Shown here: positions 37,566 through 50,500 of the stretch, piece after piece | Numbering within the stretch: position 1 is the first letter of the stretch | Layout: every line of letters starts with the position of its first letter | Assembly (NCBI RefSeq): GCF_000524195.1 | Contig: NW_020170389.1 | Location: forward strand, 1,184,037 to 1,248,036 | Direction of reading: 5' to 3' | From: Echinococcus granulosus | Lineage: Eukaryota; Platyhelminthes; Cestoda; Cyclophyllidea; Taeniidae | Length of the DNA stretch: 64,000 nucleotides | Notes under the pieces: generated by a model | The model's database searches: none | Seen by the model: only the letters and a program-made list of their open reading frames with translations | What the model was told of the DNA's origin: nothing | Made by a program: the position numbers and the translations under genes

Positions 37566-40184
37566 ATGGCCTGTAGCAGAGTTAGAGTGATTGAATATCG
37601 CAAGCGCCTAGATCCCGAAGAATTTTTCCAATATGGTCGTCCTCACGTGGAGCCTCCAGGAATTGTCGTGGTGTGCCACCGACCATTGGACAAAATTTTG
37701 CTCTATCTCATCGCATTTTCTTTACTAGGTGTCATTATTCACTTTATAGTAGCCTATATCCTACTTTCTGATTTTCCCAAGCCTCCACCGAATGCATCCA
37801 CTGACTGCGCTACTCTTGTAGGCTCCTGGAATTCTGATTATACGGTGCTTCGATTTTTTGGCGTTCCGTATTCTATCCCACCTCTAGCAAAACCAGACGA
37901 ACAGACATTGGATGTGTTGCGACAATATCTGCAGGTAGAAGATGGAATGCCAGTTTTACGATGGCAAATGCCCCGGGAGATAGAGGGCATTGAAGGCTGT
38001 ATTTTGGCCCAACATGATCGATGTAGCTTTCAACGCAGTCGATGGACGTGCAATTTGGGCAGAGCACGTCCTGTTGGTACGTGCAGTCAACCCATTCCAG
38101 GAAGACAAGTGGATTTGAACAATTCTTATGCTCTCTTTCAGCAGGAGCGGTGTCTACAGGTCGATATAACCACGCCGCTTTATGGCGGAGTTCTTAAGCC
38201 AGTGATTGTACTGATTGCTGGATTCCAGTTTTTTACAGAGCCTCTGATGCCACCACATCACCAATATGTTGCCTTCTGGCCTACTGATGAAGCGGTTCGT
38301 GACACTGACGCGGTCTGGGTGTATCTGCACTATCGCCTGGGTCTTGCGGGTTTCTTCTACAATCTCACAGCTCCCAATGCAAGTGACACAACAAAGTATC
38401 AACTTTCAATTGAAAACTTTGCTCTACACGACCAGTTGATGGGCCTTCGGTGGATAAAACAACATGTGAAACAATTTGGTGGAGATCCCAAACGCATAAC
38501 AGTTTTAGGATGGGGTTCCGGAGCCACAAGTACACTGGCTTTGCTTTATATGAAAGCGAAGAAGGAAGAGTTATTCCACCAGGCCTGGCTTACCAGCGGA
38601 GCTGTTCACTGGAAGAGCAACCGTGACAACGATGTTAACAGGAGCATGGTGGAGCGAGCTTTTACTGATATCGTTAGCCACTATATTGGTACACATTGCA
38701 TCACTGGAATACCAGGAACTGTTTCCAAATCATGTCCCCTGGGAGAACTGAGAAAAAAGCTGGCAAATGTTCCAATAGCGGTTTTCAACTCATTACTTTC
38801 AGGTCTTTTAGATGATGGAAATATGATTGGTGGATTAGTGGGAAGCAATAATGAAAGTGGCGGGTTAAGTTGGATTTCCGCTGAATCCGGTTCAGGTGCC
38901 ATTCCACCTCCAAGATATTGGACGCCAGAGGAAATCAAACGAATTTTGGATCTTGGTATGACATACAATGTGACATAACCTAAAGTTTTATTAATTTCCT
39001 CATTTACATTTGCTTATTCTAATCTAAAATCACTATTACACAAAGGTAGTTGATCAATTATCTCTCCAGGATTGAATACATTTAATGAATAGACTATTTC
39101 TTGTATGGTCTGAACGAAGAGAATACATCATAAAATAGTTTAGCCGCATTCTTTAGTAGCCTAAATAACATTACAAGTTTTAGAGCATTCTAATTCCTCT
39201 TGTGATTTACATATTCTTTACTGAAAAACAGAAGTGCATCAATCAAAGTTCATCTATTATTCCATCGCAATAACTATTCATGATTTTGAAAAATCCTCAT
39301 CTTAAAGCTCATTAAAATAGAAATCAAAATCTGTCCATTAAGAACAAAATAACGGTAGTCAGTCCAAGCTAATAAGAAGGCCAAGATTAAAGCCAAGTTT
39401 AGAGCTTTACCCCTGTTCTTTGTTAGAACGAATTATACAAATTCTAATAATCAATGAAACAAGTGCGGAGGGAAGAACACCCATTGCGAAACATTTCAAA
39501 ACCACCAAGGTAGTGATAAATAGATTTTTCGATTCAGATGAAAAACCAGTACGCCTGGTTTTTTCGTCCATGTCAAATGAATTGGAAGGTTGGCCAGATA
39601 TGGATGACCCTTGGATGAATCAGGCAGATGACGAACAGATAGAACAGTTCGCGGAAATGTTGTATCGCTTTAAACGACCATCATCATATAGCCTCCAGGG
39701 CTTAAAACATCTACTAGGTGTGGCATGGAGGAAGGAGCTCTCACATACGAGGTCTAAAGCAATTCGTCGAAGCAGACAGGAGTTCCACCTAGAATTGCTG
39801 AGTCTGCTTCGTTTTTCCTGCCCTCAGTCGTGGATTGTATCAAAGCTTAATGCTTCGAAGGGCATCTTTTACAAGGTTCTTCTCGATGAACCATCCGACC
39901 TCGTCGTGCCCTATGCCCCTGGCCCACGATTCATGGGAAAGTCCACACCACCTCCTAAACGGTTTGCTTTCCATGCCCTTGACATGATGATTTTGACGGG
40001 AAAAAGAATTGGATCACGAAAATCAGGATCTAGAGATACTCCTCGCAAAAAGCGTTTCCAAAATTTTAAACGTGAACTGAAACAAATGTTTAAAGACTTC
40101 GTTCATGGTAAAAACATGGACTCTCGCTGTAAAGCGACTGCCACAGGTACGGTAGCTGGATTTTGCGGTTCTCGTCTAGACTGA
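37566..40184 (+). CDS. Type II membrane protein with catalytically dead cholinesterase-like ectodomain (neuroligin/neurotactin style)
   Basis: Two exons, 37566-38955 and 39427-40184, join in phase 1 (G plus AA gives Glu) to give about 715 residues. The order is a short cytoplasmic N-terminus (1-43), a transmembrane helix (about 44-67) with no signal peptide, and then an extracellular alpha/beta-hydrolase of the carboxylesterase/cholinesterase family. FENFALHDQ-like text (IENFALHDQ), LRWIKQHVKQFGGDPKRITV and LGWGSGATS align with the family's ALxDQ, IxxFGGDP and FGESAGAAS motifs. In that alignment the catalytic Ser falls on Gly317, and the oxyanion HGG motif is replaced by IAGF. The acid/His end is partly kept (FHALDMMILTG). 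Several N-glycosylation sequons (NAS, NLT) lie in the ectodomain. By analogy with neuroligin, gliotactin and neurotactin, a cell-adhesion or receptor role is inferred. The exact subfamily is unsure; type II topology favours neurotactin. Confidence 0.8.
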
Positions 40185-40973
40185 AGAAACACTAAATTGC
40201 GTGTTATGAGTCGGCTTTGTCAGATTAGTCACTCCCGATTATGATACACATTAAATTAGTCCACAAAATTTGCAAGTCATTTAAAAGGGGTAATTGCCAA
40301 GGCGATATAAAAACCCTTGCTTCAAACTCTATTTCAAGTTTTATCAAAAATTTTATCAAAATATTGGTAAAAGTGTTAAATTTTAAAAATTTTAGTGAAA
40401 AATTCTGTAGACAGTTGCCTAGTACTCCAACTTTTGCCCAACATTTGACGTAGAGTTTTGTAATTTATGTGGTTTTTGTTGCTTTAGATCCTTATGGCTG
40501 CCATATTACCGCGGATGGGGTCAAAGTCCTTGGAAGAAACGAGATTCAAACAGGAGTTTGCGAATTAATTGACTGGGAAAAGTGGATTTCCAAGATAATT
40601 GTCTACAATTAATCTCCTTCCATAGGGGTACTGAGAAAGCAAGGACCAACCAACAATGAATCATTATTGCACACAACATAACGGCCTCAAGAGGACAACA
40701 TATATGAATAAACGTCTTTAAATAGTTAAAATGCTTTCGAAAATCTGATAGAGCAAAAGTGTACAAGAAACGGTAGCATATCAGAAGACTTGTCGTTGGG
40801 GAAGGAAAAGACACAAAACAACTAGACGCTATTGAGGACAAGAATCAAAGTAAAATATAATCCAAATTATATCTACTACACAAATGCCTGGTTCTTTCTC
40901 CCTTAAAACATTTTTGGGAGACACGGTATAAAATGAAATCTCAGTGGATTGAATGTGTATGCATAAGTACCGT

Positions 40974-43900
40974 TTAACCTATTGTCTTTCGTTGCTCTGC
41001 GAGGGCGTCACGTGCCAAGGTCTGCAATGAATAAAACATCTTTTCTTATGATTCCAAAGTTTAAAAAGTTTTAATGATGCTCGACAACAATAAAAAACTT
41101 TCCGAACATCAGTGGTTTACGTTATCGACAAAAACAAGTGCTATAGCCAATTTTACATAATTGATTACATGATGGATAAACCCAAAAAACATTTAAGTCT
41201 GTGACCACAGTTTTTCACATACAAACAACTCAAATTTGATTTTATCAAGCAAAGTTTTTAATCAATAAGCGCTGGTTCAAATTACTGCCATTCAAAGCGG
41301 GAGATTAGAAAAAGTAATAGACAAGTGGCTCTTACAAGTTGCCGTAGTTGTGTTTGAATGGTCTCTTTCTCGTTGTTAAGTTTTTGGACGGCCTGGTTGG
41401 AGGCAACATTTTGGAGTTCAGTTGTTTGAATCAGCGCAAGGTTGGCGTCTTTCTCGCACAGTGAAGCTGTCAGTGCCTCGATTCTACAACCACAGTTCGA
41501 GTTATTACGCAAACAAATAATTTGTTGGCATAAAATCATGTTTTAGAACACTGGAACATCCTTTACTAAAATACACACTTGCCTAGTTAGTAGTAATTTG
41601 GAAGAGGATTTTCAAATCGTGAAACAAGAAAATTGGAAAATTAACTTGTTTTATGGTACGCCTTATGCTAAAGCAGATGAAATGAGATTTCAGGCTCGTT
41701 ACAACGCCTTACAATGGCTGAGGTTAACAGGAGATTTTCGTGAAAGGTTCCCCGAAAAAGCAGACGCTATCAATCATTCAAACGACATTAAGCTCAGAAT
41801 TAGCATGACATCGTTAAGGAAATTAAATTGCATCAAAATTATTACAAATAAATAACAGATAATGCAGCAAAATGATGGTTTACGATGAGAAGCTTATCCA
41901 TCTACTCACCTATCCGTCCACCCAACTACCCATCTATTTCATTTACGATAACTGCCAGTTATAAACTTCAGGTTTTGCATAGATTGTCTCGCAATTACCG
42001 AAGCCTTTCTCGCATTCAAGCGATAGTTAATTGCCCAAGGGATTTGATTCTCAAAAGTTTCTTTTTGCGCAAACCATTCGCACCTGGATTTCTTTGTTTC
42101 ATCGTTGAGTTCACCAGAATTGCACCTATTTATTTATTTATTTTATTTAAAACCAAAAGGCAACTTTCGAATAAATTTGAAAAGGCATTTATAACTAGGT
42201 GCATGAAATTTGTACCTGCTTATGGGCTACCTGTGGTAGAGAAACTAGACAGTAGGTGTAAATGAAGCGTAAAACCAACGACATGCATTCCAAGTGCCCC
42301 ACTTTATTTTTCTAAGTTAGGTAATGTCCTACTTTGTGGTGAGAATTTCCTCAGCCTGCTGTTCAAGTTGCTTCATCAGTGTTTCGAGCTGTTGTTGCTT
42401 CTGCTGAATCTGCTGCGAACAGCGCGCGTGCTCCGCCTGTAACTTCTCCAATTCAGCAGCACCACCGTTCTTTTGCTGAAAATCAAACTTTTCTCGAAAG
42501 TACCGACAAGGAACCTTCTATTAGATCAGAAGCCGATGAATGCGAACGCGTCTTAGATGCACAAAGTGGAATGATTACAAAGAAATATGCAAGGATGGTG
42601 TTAGTAAGACTTTCTTAGGACAAAAATATTGCGAACCAGAAATAACTGTATGAAGATGCGTTTGCAATCCAAGATGCTTTCAGAAATACTCCTAAAATAT
42701 ATTCGAGGCACCGTAAGTACGTTTATTCATTAGATAAACAAACTATATGCAGGAATAACGAGCCAGTAAAGTGTTTGATTCATAGTGTACATCTGAAACG
42801 TTGTATCCATTAAGTCCACCTGTTGGTAAATAACCTTCATATTATGCTGATTTTTAGTTTAAAGGAAATAAACCGACCACATTATTACAATAGCCTACTT
42901 TAATTTGCTCTTGACATGCAGTAAGCGCCTAATTTGAATTGCGCACTTAGCTCACGTTTAGGCAGGCATGCAAGGCCATCATCGAGGCCAAACTCGTCTT
43001 CTATTTACTTTTAATTATTTATGAAGAAGATTTCTTACCATTAATTGTCCTTTACACCACTTTATGCGCATGATGACCCTTGCTACGATTTCATCAATGC
43101 TTTTTTATGGAAGTAATGGTCAAAACCAGCAAGCATCAGTCCAACATTGACTCGGTTACGTAGGCGTTGAGTGGTCCAATTTGTCTTCTATTGAACTTCA
43201 GATATATTTGATAGGCTATGAACTATTCACTAAGCTTTTGAATATTTAGAATTCGCGAAACACTGAAAATAAAGTCCACCTTTAAAATCTACCAAATATT
43301 TTAAGAATGAAAAGCTCCTAATCAAGTTTAAGCAACCCTGACCTTGGTGATAGTGGGGCGACGACTGTAAAATCACTTAGATTAAATTAGGTTACAGTGT
43401 GGAGTTACTGTAGCCCTTGGGCTTTGGCTACCTCACAAGGTCCGCCTTCTTATTTCAAATTTCAAGAAGCTTGAAACAGTAAAATGAGATTAATATGGAA
43501 GATGCTGATGCAACTTGGGAAAAAAAATAAAGCCTACACTTTCATCTCGTAATTGTCTAACAAGCCGATCCCTTTCCTCTATTCCCTTGCGCTGTTCATC
43601 CAGCACACGGTTCATATTTGCCGTCTCCTCCTCGTATCTGCGCAGCTGCACTTGAAGAGCTTCCAGTTTGCGAACGTGCTTTTCTTTCTAGTTGTTAGTA
43701 AAAATGCGTCGGTTTGAGGTCATTTTTGATCGCTTTTCCCAGAAAAAAAACGCTATTTGTCAGCATTTGTGAATGCTTGCGCACGAAATGCAATTAGGGT
43801 ATGTACATACCAAACGAGTGAGCTTACAAGGTGTGTAGAACATAAATAACTTAAAACACTTATTCCAGACATGTCAATTCGCTGGATTTCATCAACGTGT

Positions 43901-44561
43901 GGTTACTGTTTCCGATTAAAATTGAAGCGATTGAAACACCAAGAGTCATTTTTTGCCTGGCACATATTAGGCTTAGATTAAATTTCCGTTTTCTAATTAA
44001 ATTCGCTTGGGAAATCTTATCGTAGAAAATCTAATCCACGGAAGCAGCCGATTGAACAATTACTGCTCAACCTACACATTCTTTTTCCAATTTTGTGATT
44101 ACGACGTCTCGCTTGTCAAGCTCCTTTTTCAAAACATCCACTTCTTTCTTCAAACTCTGGCTCGCAGGCTAAAATTAAAGCAGCAATACTTTGAAGCAGC
44201 AGCAATATTTCACACGAAAAACGATTAGATAGTGCCAAGTAATTTTTCCGTTAAAAACTTCAAAAACTGGCTGATAGTGCGCTCATAAAAAGCTTAAAAA
44301 GAATCAATGATGGACAGAAAATGAAATCGAAACTGAATTAAATTTGCCCCGGGAGTACAAATTGTACTTTGTGTGTAAAGAGTACACATAAAAACGCTCC
44401 GATCTTCACCATTGATGAAAAATCTATCGAGCTGCCAAAATGAACGTTATTCATAGAATATCCCGACTTGCAGCACTTATTATTCTCTAGTTTGACACTA
44501 AGTTGCTCACCTCGTCAAAGCTTGTACTTCGTGAATGTGCTTGATTTGCTTCATTCAGAGC
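40974..44561 (-). other. Coiled-coil gene, C-terminal exon segment
   Basis: Exons in coding order are 44511-44561, 44103-44168, 43538-43687, 42333-42475, 41336-41483 and 40974-41021. All have AG acceptors and GT donors with matching phases. The donor ACAAA|GTAGGA at 42332 (phase 2) joins CTGTAG|A at 41483 to restore a Lys codon. The last exon supplies TLARDALAEQRKTIG and a stop. The 51- and 66-base exons are the smallest here and are frame-neutral. The introns hold no other supported gene; a plus-strand frame at 41598-41855 is unremarkable. Confidence 0.75.
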
Positions 44562-47500
44562 CTATTTTAAGATCCTGTATTNNNNNNNNNNNNNNNNNNN
44601 NNNNNNNNNNNNNNNNNNNNNNNNNNNNNNNNNNNNNNNNNNNNNNNNNNNNNNNNNNNNNNNNNNNNNNNNNNNNNNNNNAATTGGATTGAATAGTGAA
44701 AAATTGTAGTAAAATGATACGTAACGGGATAAAATTCAAATCCTGTAAGACTATTCTATTTCATTAAGTGCTTCCCCTCGATATAGATGAGCAGCAAATG
44801 TAAATGAAATGACATCCAAGATTTCTAGCGCTAATTCGATTAAGTAAGTCCATATTCCATATTTTGCTTAAAAGACAAATTGACTTCCTTAAATTCCAAA
44901 GAAACCTTTCGCCATTCAATAGTTTCTGTCATTTATTTGCCATTCTTAGAGTCGCCTTAACTGCTGATTTAAAGATAGGAAAATAACCCTTAAGTAATGT
45001 GTTCAATCAGGCCTACATAACCGCTTAAAGCACACATGCTTTATGTCCGCAGTTTCGATGAGTCCTTTTGGAAGTCTAATATAAAGCGAAACTATAGAAT
45101 ACCATTAAATTAATGGTGTTCTTTAATAAATTAAACCATCGGAGTGATGTGTTAATACTAAGAGTTGCTGAAGAAAGCCTTCCGAGTTTAGAAATATGTA
45201 GAGCTAAATGCGTGCCGTTTTTTAATAGTAAGTCCCTTGAAATCACCGGTCATAGGTGTGTTTTTACCACCCTGTAACGATTTGTGTATCATTCAACTAT
45301 CCACCGAAACCAAATACTACGAATTAACAAGTTTTTATTTAACTTATATCCCAGATCCATGGTGAATCAGTAAAGCTACCACTCACACAAACTTCCGCAG
45401 TAATGTGTGCCTGCTCAACAGCTACGTCAAGGGCTTTGGTTTGGTTTTGCAAATCGTTTTCTAGCTTCTGTATCCTCTTTTCAGCTGTATCCTTGGCCTT
45501 CATGACGTTCTGGAGGTCGGCCTTCAGGGCGGCCATGGTTTCATGGTCTTGCTGACTCTGCTCCGCGTTGGCCGACTGCTCGGTGGCCCACGCTGCGGCC
45601 TGGTGGTGCGCATTTTCCACCTCCACTGCTGCCCGCTGCGTCGTCTTCGCCGCCTCCAGCTGACGTGAGAGCTCTTTGATCACTTGTGATTGGTCGCTGG
45701 CGTCCTTCAGTGATTGGTCAAACTTTTGTGTAAGTTGAATGAACTGCAATTATGATACGTTGACTTTATTAACTTGTATGGGGTTCATCAAAAATTATAG
45801 ATCGAATAGGACCCAACTCAATAAATGAATTTAAGATTATCAAGCAATGAGATCCAGCCAACACGGTGACTCAAATTAACGATGGTGATTTGTGGAATAT
45901 GAAGGAATAGGAACAATAAGGAAAGAGAGAGGCTAACCTGATTTTCGCGAATACTGAGTTCCTTCTTTATGGTCTCCAATTCGTAACTCAAACGTTGTTG
46001 CTGATTTCTTTCGAATGCAACTTGATCTTGCTGCAATTTAAAAAGTATTTTTGGCAGCTAAACGCTGAGAGGTTCAGTTGAAACAAGTTTCAAACTCAAA
46101 GTGTTGGACTGGTAATTGTAGTAAACAGGCAGCGTTCACCAGATACTAATATATCCATGAAATGTGACGTACTTGAGCATTTAGAGACTCAATTTGTTGG
46201 TTCATCTGCAGAAGCTTTTGTTCAAATTGCTTGCACTTATCCTGAGATGTCTTAAGTTGATTTGTCAGTTGCTCAACCTGCACGAGAGAGAAGAAAAACA
46301 AAGGAAATTGAAGTAATTCCATCGAAGGAACTCATTTGCTTGACCATACTGATAAGGGTAATCAGGGCCACCACTTAGTTTGATCAGCGTAAAATTTGTT
46401 CCAAAAGTTCACGCTCAAGCAAAACTACAAGAAAATGAAAAATAGATTTGTATTTATAAGAACAACTGCTTTACTTTGTTATTGATTTAATGAATCGACA
46501 CTCCTTAAATTATTCAAGAGAACGTTAAAATGTAATCAATTTGCAGAATGAAACTTTTTCGAAAAGTGGGATTGACGCTTACTAAAACACCTTTGGCTGA
46601 CAATTGTTCTTGAAGGTTCCTGAGTTGTTTTTCCAGTTCTTCATGCTGCTGCTTGTACCTTTCGGTTTCTGCTGTTATCTCTTTAGTCTAGGTGGGAAAC
46701 GTAATTTTATAAATTAAATGCTTGTCTTCAGGCTGGGTGAGGCCTCATAATTAAATAAGAAGTCTGCTTCAATGAAGGCACTTCAGATCGGCCAAGAGAA
46801 AGTAAGGAGACTTTGTGGGAAATATGAGACACGATTCAATTTCACTCTCTTTTTCATGTTGACGTAAATTACACTTTTATTAGCGAGAATCGATTTGAGA
46901 TGGATAACAAAAGTTTGACATTCACTCTTCATGCACTTACTATGTTCTCTCAACTGTACCTGAAAAGCCACTTTGAAGCGGTTTTTTATCTTGATGTGAA
47001 ATAAATTCTAAAGCGCACGAGGGCAGCAAGACACAAACTTACCGCTTCATCCTTACTGTTGCGTAGATTCTCCTTCATTTCCTTCACAGTTTCCTGCTGT
47101 TGGCGTAAGTCCTCCCGTAGCCGAGTGGCTTCGCATTTCGCCGCCTCTGCCTCCTGTTTGAATTGGCGTGTGGAGCGCTCTGCAGTGTCCAATTGATCCC
47201 GCATCACCTCCTGTTCCCTATGTAAACGGGCGAGTTCACGGGAGAGCTGCACTCCCGTCGTTATACTGCCACTGCTGGTGCCGCCAGTTGTAAGAAGCAT
47301 CAGATCGGAGTAGCCGGCAGCCACTGAGGCCGGTCGGCCTAAATAACTACCACCGCTGATGTTGTAGGACCGCATTCCTCCACCCGATTGCTGTAGCTGC
47401 AAGAGAAGTGCTATTTCCATAAAACATGGAGAATGTTTTCACAATAAACAACATTAAAAATAATCGAACCAGGTTTTCTGATGCTGTACTGCGCGGCACA

Positions 47501-50500
47501 TTTATCAATTTCATCATTTTAATGCAGCATTAGGATTTGGGGCAATGAAGCCCTTATCAAGTTGATAATAATCAGGTACTAAAAGTAAAGAGTGTAGGGG
47601 TAACATTTGCCCCCAAAATAAATATGATATCAACCGAAATTCATTTTTGTATTTTAATCCAAAACCGTTCAATATATGACAGTAATATGAGCAGAAGACC
47701 CTTTATGGTGGTCCGTTTCGCTACTTGGTCCCTTCAAAACACTTTCAGACGATTAATCGTCATTGTAAAAAAGAGAGAATTGAGAGACATCATAAACAGG
47801 TTTATTTGGTAAAAGCTTCAGTCAGTACTAAATTTACTTATTAAACTTAGGTGTCTTAGTTGCCGATTTTATTAGACAGTTAAAGATCAAAGAAACAATT
47901 CATGTACCGGGGAATTGTGAGGAAAAGTATTGTGTAATTATAGAACAACAGTGAGTTCTCTTAATGAGCCCCCAAAATGTCATGAAGGAATCCTTCTTCA
48001 CAGAAAGCGGCGCTTGGGTCATTAAGTGACTCGGACGGTCTCCATTATTGTAATTCATCCCTGAGGCGGTCATTTATCTAGTTTCAAAGATTAAAGTTAA
48101 CCGTAGCGCTTTGTTCTACTGCAACCAAAAATTCAAAAATTTGTTAGGGTGAAAACATTTTTCGCGTCATACGAACGTTTATATACATTTATATATGATA
48201 CAGAATTACTAAGTAATTTAGTAAAGAGCGTAGAGCTTGAATGAGTCTTAATTATTGCAGCGATCCGAATTTTCATTTCTATTAGATCTGACTACATTCC
48301 ACCACGTAATTATTAGATAAGACAAATGGTTGACTTCATGAAATGAAGACTATGAGTGACTGAATGTAGTGCGTGAACGCAAATCAAGGGACGGTAGTTT
48401 GCAGTTTTGGCTATTTTAAGTAAATATTCATTTGAAATCATTTAGATTCATCACTTTATAGTCCTTTCACCAGCTGTGAGGGAAGCCTTGAACCAGTCAA
48501 GGTGTCAGACTAAAACGAGGAAAAGTTAGGCTCTTAGAGATGGGAAAATCGGTTGCTATACGTTTCCGTAAAAAACATATATTAAGGATTGAGATTCCAC
48601 TTTATCCACCTATCTCCTTAACGCGATAGTATTACAATGCACCTATGGTTATAAATGTCTTGGTACATTCTTCTGGAGTGTGCTGAATACCGGTCACGTA
48701 AAATTTATTTTATATTTTTATACAAGACTGAGAAAGGAAGTCGGGGCTGTAATAAAATGAACAGGTGGGAAAAACAGTTTTTGGAATCTGTTCACAGCAT
48801 AACGGCTAAGATAAATTTCAATTATTCTATTACAGTTGACCGCTTTTAAAAAGGGTACATTTATGAAAAAATCAGCACAACTTTTACACATTAGGGAATA
48901 TCAATCTTTAAAAGCTTCTTTCGTGCATCTGTTACCCATGTAAACAGTTGAATGTCCACAAATTTTGCGCGAAATGTCTTTTTGCCCAGTTATTTCCAAT
49001 GATAGTCCAGTCCTGTTAGATCTATTTTCGACTGATGAATAACTATAGGTACGAAACCTAGATACTACTGTAATCCCAAAATGAGTCCCGTTTTGGAAAT
49101 TACAATAATAAAATGCCGAAAGTTATGCGGATCCTCACCTGTTCCAGCCTATTTTGAAGGTTGTCTCGCTGAATTGCGATTGAGTCACAATTTGTCTGTG
49201 TTTCACGAAGTTGCCGAGTTAGCTCCTGAATTCGGCCTGAGGACTGTTGAACCTCCCTCTGTAAGCCCTCATTCTGTATATTCATCTCATTCAGGCTCTG
49301 GTTCAGAGCAGACATTTGCTCCTGAAGTGTTTGCTTCAAAAGTCAATTTAACAATCCTCGTAAGTCTTAGTCCAAGGGCCATTTCACCTTCGACAACTTT
49401 TCTAATAATTTACGTAAATTCATTTCCGTTGCAGGCAAAATAAGAGACTACATAGTGACCCTTTTGAAGCTGATTTGTTTCGGCTAATTTAGGTGGTATA
49501 GCTTCAGATTTTACCCTGACCTTATGAAGTACAAATACCAAAGTTGACTCGAGAGAAAAGTAAATCGAATGTTAATAATTTATCCAGCTTATTTAAAATA
49601 AGTTTTGAGGAATTAGGAAGTCACAACAGGGCTAAGAAGCCACTTTTATTAGCTGTGCGCGAAAAGCAATAAATATATAGAAGTAACCACCCTTTGAATG
49701 AGGTGTTGCTTCTGAGATTCAAAAAGAGCCGACTCATTCCGAGCTTGTAGGACTCGATTTTGATCGTTGGCAGCATCCAGGGCCTGCTGAGTGCGCTGAA
49801 GGTTCAGTTTGAGTTCGGTCACGAAAGCATCCCTGTCTGCACCAGAAACACTGGCGAGCTGTGACAGTTTGACTGCTTGGTCTAGTTGCTGCGTCAACTG
49901 CTCAATCTGGCAATCGAAAAGCAAACTTCATCTTCTGCTGGAAAATATTTCAATCAACGACTCAATCTACTTAGGTTTCAGCATTGTCAAAAGATGCACC
50001 ATTCAGTATCAGTGCTAACAAGCTAGTTCTAGAAATTAAGCCTATGCCATAGTTGAAATGTCGTTAAAAAGATGACTCAATTAAACGGGTTCACAAACAT
50101 ATTTTGATTACGGACCTGTGAGTTCTTTCTTCCAAGTTCACCTTTCAAATGTTTCACAGCTAAGTGCAATTCTTCTACCTCCGCCGACGGAGTTTGTGGG
50201 AATTCCACCTACAGGAATAAAGAAGTTATTATTTTCTAGTAGATGAATAAGTATATAGCCAACGGTTTCAGATTGTTTAGTAATTGAGCTCTCGAGCTGA
50301 ACGCGCTTCTTCATTTCCTCCTCGTAGGATTTGTTGAGGCTTTCTCGTTCATAGCTTAGTTGATCTACCTAGGTTTAACAAAAAGCATGATAAATATTTT
50401 TAATGCGAGACCTTGGGCACCAAGAAAGGAAAATAGATAAATGAATTAAAAAGCTGATTTTTAGCCATTAATTGAAGAGGAAGTGAAAATTAGGAAGTCA

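Noticed and set aside
41598..41855. An 85-codon plus-strand frame inside a coiled-coil intron
   Set aside because: Antisense to the intron, no recognisable family and no regulatory context; probably chance.
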